Positions 50,628 through 61,200 of a DNA stretch of 64,000 nucleotides are shown here, one piece after another; within the stretch, counting starts at the first letter, position 1, and every line of letters starts with the position of its first letter. Origin of the DNA: Paramecium pentaurelia. Its lineage: Eukaryota > Ciliophora > Oligohymenophorea > Peniculida > Parameciidae. The position numbers were made by a program, and so were the translations under genes. The stretch lies in assembly GCA_905183005.1 (NCBI GenBank), contig CAJJDO010000070.1:129828-193827 (forward strand). The letters run 5' to 3'. The notes below the pieces were generated by a model, which saw only the letters and a program-made list of their open reading frames with translations, had not been told where the DNA came from and made no database searches.

Positions 50628-51698
50628 TCATAAATTCAACATAGGTCCAGGAAGAGTTTTATCTTTGGCATCTTCAACTCTTTTGATTAAAGACAAAATA
50701 TCATAATCTCCAATAATTTTTATTTCATGATCTGACTATATTTAAACTTAAGTCTTTCCATCAATAGTTAATATATTAAGCTATTATATATATAATTTAA
50801 TACTTTTGCATTTTATGGTAACTTAAATATCATGATTGGAAATTGATATATTTGTATTTATTAACCTTGTAAAAAGTCTGATTCATCTTTTTAGAGTGGT
50901 CTAATATAGATATTATTTTATTATAATACTTATTTTGATCTATTAAGGTATTTATTCTTTTTGCTTAATCAGTCAATTTTTAAAATAGTATTTTCTTTCT
51001 CTTCAGTTCATCAAATTATTGTTACTAATAGTTATTGATTAATTTACTCTTAACATTTCATATCTATCTCTAGTATCTCTGACATATTTACTAGTCATAT
51101 GATTCTATTAAAACATCTATCCTTTGATAATGATCTTTTTTTGTTTTTCTAGTACTCCTAGGGCAACCATTACATTAATGGAATCATAAACTCTACGTTT
51201 GAGATTTTTACTATCTTACTAAAAAATATAAAAATTTTAATTATTATATTTACAGATAAACTTGATTTACTTATTTCTGAAGCAAGCAAATCTGCCATCT
51301 GTTTATAAGTAGTTTATCTAAGTGATCCAACAAGATTGTGAACCTTGCAACTTAAATATTTGAGGCTATGATGTTTTTTTCTTTCTAAAGAATAATTATA
51401 AAAATATGGCAAATTATTTACCTTTCTTTTTATTATTACTCTATTATTAGAAATCGTTTTCTTCTTAATCTAAAGATAGCTATGAATATGTATCCTGTTT
51501 AATTTAATTTGACATCAGAAATCCTATTGAAGATGGTACTTCTTGGTCTGCAAGTCTTAATAAAGTTATTTTTGAGCCGTCATCTTATATAGATTGACTT
51601 TTTTGATCACTTTTGTTTGCACAGTCTGGAATAAGCAATTGTCTAATACATTTTACTTGTGTCTAGAAAATTAATGAATTAATAACTTGTTATTGCAT
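50628..51698 (-). CDS. DP-type transcription factor (E2F dimerisation partner)
   Basis: About 307 aa with introns of 37, 35 and 23 nt and a fourth, less certain one near 50.85 kb (52 nt fits the frame). After an acidic/Gln-rich N-terminus of about 95 residues comes the DP DNA-binding domain: SLKYLSCKVHNLV, TTYKQMADLLASEI, then NLKRRVYDSINVMVALGVLE, matching the human GLRHFSMKVCEKV...RRVYDALNVLMAM pattern including the RRVYD DNA-contact motif. A Lys/Gln-rich coiled coil for pairing with E2F follows. The C-terminal fold is INTNISISNHDIQVTIKCK (DP: VNTSKKTVIDCSIS), ending HEIKIIGDYDILSLIKR, like FEIHDDIEVLKRM. DP/E2F dimers control genes for the G1/S transition. No E2F partner lies in the window. 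Confidence 0.85.
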
Positions 51699-54600
51699 CG
51701 ATGGCGCTCTAATAAACAAAATTATGTTAATAACATTAAATTTATTCAAAACTCATACTAGATATTAACAAATAATTTAAAAAATCAAAGGCATTCATAT
51801 AACATCAACAGATGATTAATTTTACCGAATATGATATAATTATTAATGTTAAACATGTTTTGAAGATCATTGATGATAATCTTGATTTATCATTTTTTTA
51901 TTTTTCTATAAAAAAATATAATTACCTCTATATAGGAATAATACTCATTGTGGTTATTAATTTTTATTATGTGAAACATAGCCTTTTCATTTATTTGATA
52001 ATGAGATTTAAATTTTTGAAAAATTTTATAACAGATAAAAAATTATAAATTTTAGTTTTATTCTAATTAATAAAAGAATAAAACTTTTTATTTTGATTAA
52101 AAAACTTTGATTTCTCTTCAGCAAAGCTCATTTTCTTCTTTCAAATAGCATTTATTTCAACTTTTTTTTAGACTTCACAAATTCATTCTATTAAAATTAG
52201 AATTGCTTATAATTGATCAAACATTAAGTATGTGATAACTTATATTAATTGTCAAATAAATCATACTATTTATTGTTGCATGTTAAATAGAAATCCCTTA
52301 CAAAGTTATTAAATTTTTCGTTCATCCATTCTTCTTTCAAAGATATTTTTCTCCTATAAATTATTAATCTTTAATTCTTATTTTAATTAAATATTTAGTT
52401 TTTATAAATTGATTGTGACTTATATATATACATTTAGAATCAAATGTATTCTGTATCTTTAGTTTTCTTATCATAATATTATCAAAATAAACTCTTTTTA
52501 TATTTTGAAGAATAATGGGAACAAAATAATCAATTTTAAATGATTAATTAATCTATACTTATTATTATCATATTTTCTAAAAGAATTTAATATATTATTA
52601 TAATAAAATATTTATATTCAAAATAAAAAGACACTAAAGACTAATAAAGTTTATTTTATTTATCTTAATGATGGTAATAAAATCTCAAAATATTTGTTTA
52701 ATCATATTTTCAATTGCATTTAGTAGATTTGGCTGGATCTGAAAGAATTAGTAAATCTTATATTTAAGTTATTTATTAAACAAAATTAACTATATAAACC
52801 ATTCATTAACATATTTATAATAAATTATGATATTTATCAATTGGTGGAATAATTGGTCATTCATCAGATCTCATTTTAAATACATAGAAATTCATGAAGT
52901 TTGTATTCGAAGACCGAAAATCAAAGTAATTAAAAAATATAAGATAAATTTTAATAATTACATATATTTATAATTATTTTTCAATGTCATGTAAATTTTA
53001 ATTTGAATATTTTATACTTTTTATTATTTTAATCATTTATTCTTTAACATCATTATTAATTTAAGATATTTCTATATGATTTATGATTTACAATAATATT
53101 CAAAATCAAAATCTATAATTTTTAGATGCATTAATGGATTAATTCAAACTGTTGAAATATTTCAAGGATATCATATTAAAGATAGTCACATATATAAATT
53201 TTAGCTTCTTCATTTTATCTTAAGTAAATGAATATAAATTTAGGAATATTTTGTAAAAATAGGACTCTATAAAATTTTTAATTTAAGATATTTTTTTGAT
53301 ATTAGAAATCTATACTTTACAAATTCTTAAAGGTTGTTATTTATTAAATATAATCTGACCCTCATTATTAGTAATTCATGACTTCATAGTTTTCTCAATA
53401 CAAAAATACAATAAATAACCTTTAATACTCGCTATTATATTTCCTTTCTTAATTTTAAGGAGGTAAGCAAAATTTAAATTTAAGAAAAGTTAAGAAATTA
53501 GTATAGATGAAGAAAATACTATTGGTAATACTAATATTCCCAATATCATTTGTTGATTATATAGTTTTAAGATTTAGATAATATAGATTGTATAGATTCA
53601 AGGTTAATAACTCTCTGTGTAATTGGATTATATCAAAATTAAGATCTCTAATTTGAAAGGAGATCAGATTATTAATCTGTTCTATTCTATTGATCAGGAG
53701 TTTATGAATGAGTTTTGACTCTTCTTTAAATTATTGGATTTTTATGAACATCATATTATATTTCCTTTTTTATTTAATTTTCTTGGGCTCTTTCATAGAT
53801 TTCATATTAAAAAGAAGCCCTTTTTTACTTATTTTTTCCTTACGTGCATCCCATTTTTAATTTTTTATTGTTTATAAATTTAATATCGTAATGATAAATT
53901 GATGAAAATTTCAGTTTATTCTGTTTTTGAGTATCATCTAAAAATAGAGATGTTCCATAATAAATAAAAAAATACCTTATAGATATGGAAAAATGTAACT
54001 AAATAAAAGAATTATCTTGATAATTTTATCAATTTATTATTAAATTTTATTTATTCTGGCCATTAATCAATATATGATATGATTAATTTTGTTATAAAAT
54101 TTTAAGATATCATATTTAAATGATTATGATAAATGTTGATAACTATAATTCAACTAAATATTCAATAATATTCTAAATGGAAAAATAGCATTTAATAAAC
54201 TTTATGGATAAATTTGAAATATCTTTTTATTATCTTTCTTTTTTCAATATACAATATTAATTTAAGTTTTATATTATATTTAAATTGAATTTTACAAATG
54301 TATATATAAAGTATTACCTTTGAAAAATTGTTAATTCATAATTGTATTAATTAATAAATTTAAAGTATTCTTTTATCTATAATGACTTTTTTAAATGAAA
54401 ATTTTTACTTGCATTTTTCAATAATTTAAAGCATAAACAATAATAGTTCGAAATATATTTTTATTATTTAAATAAATGAACAAATATTTTGTTTTATACA
54501 AAAATTTGATTATAAAATAATGTTTACTTAGAAACCAAATAAACTTCTTTATTTATTTATATATTATTTCATTTTATTGTTTCAAATTATTATTATATAT

Positions 54601-55337
54601 CTTCATTTTTTCAGTTTAAAGAAAATTATTCCAAAGTTTTTACAAGTGTCACAAATTACTAATTTTATATGAAAGAATCATTCTCTATATATCATTGTAT
54701 TTAAATAATATATCATAAGTAAAATGTAATATTCCCCATTATTATATAAAGCAAAAGTCACATTATATTAATTTTACTTTAGCTGATTCCACTAATATCA
54801 TTAAAACTCAGATTCTATATATAATGTTGAGAAGATCTTGAGAATTTACACTCTAAAAAAGGATTGTTTATATAAATAATATTCAACACAATATAAGATC
54901 ATATATATTCACAATTTTTAGAAGTTTAGTTGTTTCTTTCTAAATAAGAGTAAGTTTATTTTGTCAAAGAGTTCTCCTTTTTTTATGATAGTCTCCTTTA
55001 AAATATTGGATTTTTTGGAATTTAAAATAATTTGTTTCTTTCTTAGATTTTTGTTTCATCTGTTATGTTTTTATCTAGGATATTCATAAAATAGTCTATA
55101 TCCTTTTATTATTTCTTATTTTTGGTAGTACAACAACCCATGTTGAAATTAATAATGATATTTTAAATCTGAATGATTAAATTTATGATTCAGTTTATTC
55201 GCATAATAGTCTCCAAATTTTTAATGAAATCTCCATATAAATTATTGTAAAATAAAATGATCTTTAGAATATATATATATATGAAGATGTAAAATAAGAT
55301 TTAAGATTAAGATAATAGTTAATATTAATTTAATATA
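51699..55337. other. Gene-poor AT-rich block, 3.6 kb
   Basis: The longest stretch without a confident gene. TGA is frequent in all frames. It holds a broken kinesin motor fragment (separate entry). It also has a minus-strand 108-codon ORF at 51805-52131 (MSFAEEKSKFFNQNKK...; no family, overlapped by an antisense ORF) and a short plus-strand frame near 53509 starting MKKILLVILIFPISFVD. None is supported as an active gene. The block looks like decaying gene remnants; no transposase or terminal repeats were seen. Confidence 0.5.
52696..52926 (+). pseudogene. Kinesin motor-domain fragment, broken
   Basis: In one frame the sequence gives HLVDLAGSERISKS at 52717-52758, the switch II region diagnostic of kinesin motors. 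It is followed, after an in-frame TGA at 52828-52830, by LSIGGIIGHSSDLI, corresponding to the LSLGNVISAL segment that comes next in kinesins. Some kinesin-like residues follow (FEDRKSKQL), but the YRDSKLTRLL core is corrupted. No P-loop (GQTGSGKT) or intact motor start is found upstream. No plausible small intron removes the TGA. A motor this incomplete cannot hydrolyse ATP, so it is called a decayed gene copy. Confidence 0.75.
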
Positions 55338-55926
55338 TCAAGTTTAATTCAATAATTATAGATCTATGGCTTTTCTACTCTTATTATATTTTCCCATATA
55401 ATTCATTAAAGTAAATTCAAAGTAAGGACCTCCATTTTTTGTAAATTTCACATATTAAGGATTATTCCTAATCTTAAGAATAATGAATACTAATGAACAA
55501 TTTTATATAGCTTCATTTTTTCTAATGTAATTCCTGCTGCTTAAAGATCATCATAATGTACAAATACATCTGTTCCATCTTCATCAAGTACTAAAAATCC
55601 ATATTTCTTTGTATCATCATAGAATTTCATTCTTCCTTTTTATCTTAAAATATATAAAATTATGATTACCTTTATAGACTATCATCTAACACATATGGTA
55701 ACTTTGATGGTGTTTCAATTTTAGGTGTACCAATGTTTAATTTTAAACTCACTCCTGGAGGATTTTATTTCAATAATTAATAATCATCATTGTATTCTTA
55801 ATCAGATATAGTTAATGGCTTTTGAATAGTAACAGGATATTCAAATTATAATTCCTCTTCAATTTTTTGTTCATCTCTTTTTAAAGAAGAAGATCTCTCG
55901 ATTTTTCTGGCAACAAATTTAATCAT
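55338..55926 (-). CDS. Cold-shock-domain nucleic-acid-binding protein
   Basis: 178 aa after introns 55473-55498 and 55644-55669, both ending AAG. The N-terminal 95 residues are a charged leader with no domain (MIKFVARKIERSSSLKRDEQ). Then comes a cold-shock domain: KGRMKFYDDTKKYGFLVLDE, then DVFVHYDDLQAAGI, matching the GxVKWFN..KGYGFI...DVFVH signature with the aromatic Phe/Tyr/Phe-His RNA-contact residues in place, although WFN is FYD. Single CSD proteins bind single-stranded RNA or DNA and act in RNA chaperoning or translation control. The C-terminus after the second intron is short and basic. Confidence 0.85.
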
Positions 55927-58283
55927 CTTTATAAAAATAAACAATATTTTAATAAGAATAAAGAAATACATTTAATTCTTTATATAATAATTATCGAATA
56001 TTTATAATTATAGTATTTAATTAAAGCATTCAAAAAGAAAATAAATTTTATAGAAATCCAAAAATAATTAAACATTCTTGTCAAATAAAATAAAATTTAA
56101 ATATGAGCAATATATATTATACCAATCATATGAGTAATAATATTAGATTGAAACATTATATATTTACAAATATACAAAAATTATAAAGAAAACAATAACA
56201 GTTATATTGATAAATTACAATAAGAAACATAAGCCCATTTTCAAGTAAACTAAATAAAGTGAAGGACTTAATAAAAAAAGATTGAAGATGAAATAATGGA
56301 TGTGAAAAATTAATAAATTGAACATTTTTACAAAATTATTAAACAAATAAAAAAACTAATTGTAGAAGGTTGTTTAATTAAAATAAGAGAACATCTAAAT
56401 AATAATTAAAATTAGGAGAATAAGATGTTAAAAAATTAGGAAAAATATGAAAAATTATACTCTAAAAAGCACTTACTGAAAGCAAATATTCCAAAAAAAT
56501 ATAATGAGGAATTTCCAGTGTTTTAGATATAGAAATATTATTAAAAAAATTCAAATCTATTAATCATAAATTGACATAAAAAAATGGAAGGCATATTTGA
56601 GAAATAAGAAAGACTGACTTTTAAATGCATAAATAACAAACTGAAGTTTAATTAAAAAAATATATTTAAGATTAATTAAATAAAAGTAATTAATATTAGT
56701 CAACTATTCATCAATTAAATATGAAATATGTTTCAAATATCGAAAATTATAATTGAGATTAGATTATAAGTAGTAAACAATTGATATCATAAAATATTAT
56801 TGAGAAAATTATCATAAACAAAACACTTTAAATTTGAAATTATTATCAATAATTAATATATTGTAAATAATTAATAAGCAAATAATAATTAAGTCTACAA
56901 AATAAACTTAGAATTTTGATGACCAAAAATGACTAATACAAGCCTTAAATTAAGTGTTTTAAAATAAGTTATCAAATATTTTATAAAAGACATAAAATTA
57001 ACCACTCAATTTAAATCTGAATAGCAATTTCTACAGATTGAATCAATAATAATAGGCATTCTATAAAATAAGTATTTATCTTGTTCCTTATTGAAATAAT
57101 CAGATTAAAATTAACTGGATTAATTGAATTATATTAACTAATTAGATAAGTCTAAAAGAAATAAAGTTTTAAATAACAAACCTAAATTGGAAAAGAGTTA
57201 TTAGATATTGCAGAATAAGAACAATAGTATATAGGAAATAATGAGACAAGCATTTATTTCCTATATACTATATTTTAATTAAAATCAATGATATTAGCTA
57301 AATATATGATGTTATCTATTTTCCTTTCTTGATATAAATTAGTCTGCTAATAACTTTTAATAATTTAAATAAAAAATCAGTTGAATTGTTCATGCAAGAT
57401 ATTACTCAAGCTAATTTTACAATATCATCCTTGCATCAACTATAAAAAAGGATTTGAATTCATTTATCTACAATCAAATAGTGTTTAAATTAAAAGCCAC
57501 AAATAACTGATAAAATCAATAATTTTAAAAGTATATTTTTAACTATATTATAGAATCAAATAAATACTATATAATAACTTAATTATTATTCTTTATTAAT
57601 TAAGTTCCAAATCTGAATGTATATTATGTACTCCATTTTGTTTTATTGAATTTATAGAAATTTGATTAATTACATATGATTAGTCTATAAAAAATATAAT
57701 TATAAAGTTAATGGTGACTCTAGAATGTATATACATCTTTTTCTTTGTGCTAAGATATCAGTAAATTTTGGTCAGCAAAAAAATGATAAAATGAAGAATT
57801 TAGTTTGTTTTTTTATTTTTTTATTAAGTATGTCAAATTCTTTGAATTATTTCATTATAGAGAAGAGTATAAACAACATAAGTTAGAAATATTTTTTAGC
57901 TTCATTAATGATGATGTTGCAAAAAATAATTTTTTCATATTCCCAAATAATACAATTATTATATTCCAATGCTATCTCACTTAATATATATCAAACAAAA
58001 CACTTTTTAAAAATAAAACTATAGTCAGCCTTAAAAAAATTTTATGTTAAAAAAAATAGGACTAAATTTTGATTTTTATCTTCCCTTAGATATTAACAGT
58101 CTATTCTTGTAAGAAGAAAATCGCTACTATAAGGAATAAATCTTGTTTTCCTAATAACATGTAGAGAAGATACATTTAATTTTTGAGTATGTAAAAATTA
58201 AAACTGAGATTAATCAAGATATTAAGGGGTATAAAGGGGCTCTAGAATTTGAAGAAGAATATTAATATTTATAAAACATTTTC
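55927..58283. other. Gene-poor block with coiled-coil-like open stretches
   Basis: 2.4 kb before the fibrocystin-L-like gene. From an ATG at 56103 and especially over 56280-56580 (IEDEIMDVKNQQIEHFYKII and onward) the plus strand is open and Lys/Gln-rich like a coiled coil. The frames do not join cleanly, so a degenerate or heavily intron-split gene is possible. A perfect hairpin lies at 57224-57271. A 93-codon frame at 57791-58072 begins with a signal-peptide-like MKNLVCFFIFLLSMSNS but its remainder has no motif. None is firm. Confidence 0.4.
57224..57271. repeat. Perfect 18-bp inverted repeat, 12-nt loop
   Basis: Left arm ATAGTATATAGGAAATAA (57224-57241), loop TGAGACAAGCAT, right arm its exact reverse complement (57254-57271). 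Too long and exact to be casual even in AT-rich DNA. Could be a transcript hairpin or the footprint of a mobile element. Confidence 0.85.
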
Positions 58284-61200
58284 ATGTTTATCATTGCATT
58301 TACAAACATGTTACTTTTGCTATTAAGCAATAATGTTGAAGGTAATAGGATCAAATATTATTGTAGCCATGATGATGGACTCTTCAACAGATTCAACTTC
58401 TGATGCAGTTGTAATTTTAGCTGCTTCAACTATTTTAGGATAAGAAAATTCTGGACTTTAAGGTTCTGCCATGGGTGGAACAACAATATATATGAAAGTA
58501 AGAGAATAAATATTCTTCTAGGTTTAAGGGTTAGATTAGACTGCTAGCAATAATGCAGTGTACATTGGTAAATATCCTTGTGTAATCTCTGACAAGGGGG
58601 TCAATGGATTGTTCATGAACTGCAAAACAACAAAACCAGATTCAGATGACAATAACTTATCTGGCTTATAAATTGTTGTTAAGGTATCAGGTAAACCAGA
58701 CTCCGTATGTGCTTCCATTTCATCAAAATGCCTTTATAGTTACTCTCAATATTATACACCAAAATTATTTTATGTTAGTCCCAGATCAAATTATCCCAGA
58801 ACTCTAAGCTATTGGAGAGCTAAGTGGACTGTGTCTAGCAATCTGGTTTAATATCTTGAAGGATAATTCATGGGGGCTAACAGATGTGATAGATTCACAG
58901 TTTTAGATTTGTACCCAGATGAAATTAATTTCTGGGATGATTAAGTTGTATGTTAAGTTTCAGCTGAAATCAAAGCAGGATATTATGATTATACTATTAA
59001 ATCATAAAGTGGATATCAAACTAATGATGTAGGAGTTAAATAAAAAAAAATTTATTCTGATTAAACATATGACTCAAAGTATTGAATATTCTTAATTTTT
59101 AGAGTTCTTCCAGTTATTACAGGAATAAATACAAATTTCGCATCTCCAGAAGGTTAAATCTTATAAATATCAGGATATGGATTTAGTCCAATAGCTACTG
59201 AGAACACAGTTAAAATTTCAGGTCAATCTGAATCAATTTAAGTTTTATCCTCAACTCCTACTACTATACATGCTAAGATACCAAAACTAACAAATTTACC
59301 AACTGTTGCTGATGCTACTGAAAGTTCTGTTTATATTTAAGGAAGTGGATTACATTATACTAGATGGGATATTTCAGGATTGAATTTAAATTGTGCTTCA
59401 TTTAGAACTTAAATCATTACTAATTAAGCTTAATTAGATAGTAGAATTCAATTTGATGGTATATATCCAGAACCTGATGTCTAAAATTCATTTGGAGAAT
59501 ATTATGGATAATATTTTAGAGGTTTCTTAAAAGCACCATTTACTGGAAATTATAGATTTTATGTTGCTTCAGATGATTGTGCTTAATTCTTTATTTAAAC
59601 TTCTCAAGTTAAATAACCAATTAGACCTGATACAGAAATTGCTGCAAGTGGTTGGAATCCATATAGAAATTATTGGTATGAATATTTGAGTTCTTCAAAC
59701 ACAATTAAAACTATATCTGAACCTGTAGCTTTATAAGAAGGTGAATTTTATTACATAGAAGCTTATCATCTTAATGGTGGATCAGGTGGATATCTTACTC
59801 TCTCTATGGAAATTGAAAGTTCAACTAGAAAATCAAATTCATTAAACAGTATTTATGAAATTTCAACATCCTATACACCAACAAAAGAAGTTATTGAATT
59901 CACTTTATATAATTCAAATGGAAATACTTTATTAGCAGGTAAGTATTAACTTTAATTCACTTTTGGTACTAAGACAACTCCATAAACAGGGGTCTATTAT
60001 TCTTATATTACAGGAGATTTAGCACCAAATGCTAATGCAAATACAATTAAAAATGCAATTTAAAATTGCGGTGGAAAATATCTAGTAACTGTAATAGCCA
60101 CAAAATTAGATAATACTGGAGCTCCTTTAGATGATGCAGCAACAGTATTTGCTGGATATAAATATACGATTACATTTGATTCTCATAGAGGTACCATTTA
60201 ATATAGAGCACTTCCAAAGGTTATCTCATCTACTCTTAATGGAGGAACAGTCTCATAAAAGATTGAAAGAACTTAAGAACCTCTTGATCCAATTAGTGGA
60301 ACCTTTTAATTAACAATGACTATCAATGGAATTGATACTTTATTCTAAGTATCAGATAATAATTATGATTTACCTTTTGATGCATCATCATCATTAATTG
60401 CTGATAACGTTGAAAGAATCACTGGTTAAAGACCTTTTGTATGGACTTTTGGAAGAGCTTAAGATGGATGGAAATGGTACATTATTCTTAGATCACATGT
60501 GGAAGGACTTACTAACTTATAAATATCAAGTAGTCTCTTAGTTTCAGGTACTGGTGATGTAACTACTGCAGTGTCTAAACCAATTCCAGATAGTAATAAT
60601 TTATTATTTGAACCTATTCCAAATGAATTATTATTCACTTATAGTCAACATCCTTAAGTTTAAGTGGAAGTTCAATATGAATTAAAGGTAAACAATGTTG
60701 TTGTTGAAACTGAATAAATTTTATCAGGTTGTGAATAAGTAGATGTATGTGATTTCACTTTAAGTGATGAAAAAACTCCTACCTTAACAGCTTATACAGT
60801 TACTGGATCTCAATTATCATTAACTTTATCAGAAGGAGTTGGATTACCAATTACTAAACCTGACTTAGAAATATCATATGCAGGAGCTGATTGTACAAAT
60901 ATTCAATTTACTACCAATACATCCCCTTATACTATTACTTGTAGCTTAGAATAATTGAATGGATAGAATATTAAAGAAGCTGGAGATAATTAAGTACCTG
61001 CTTTACATCATAGAGCTATTGGCTTTTCTAAAATTGATGCTGGAGTTACTGGAGAAAATGTTAATATGGCTATCACTTCAGTTTTACCTGCCTAAGGATC
61101 ACCAGATGGAGGTACAACGATTACTATTACTGGTACTGGATTCCCTAAAAATTTAAATAGAGATTTTACATTCTAAATTGATGGTTAAGATGTCCAACCA

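Noticed and set aside
51812..52048. Plus-strand 78-codon ORF starting MINFTEYDII
   Set aside because: No motif, and a longer antisense ORF (51805-52131) overlaps it; with TGA as sole stop, chance frames of this size are common.
48065..58283. Transposon or integrated element in the gene-poor blocks
   Set aside because: No transposase, integrase or reverse-transcriptase motif and no terminal repeats apart from the isolated 18-bp hairpin.
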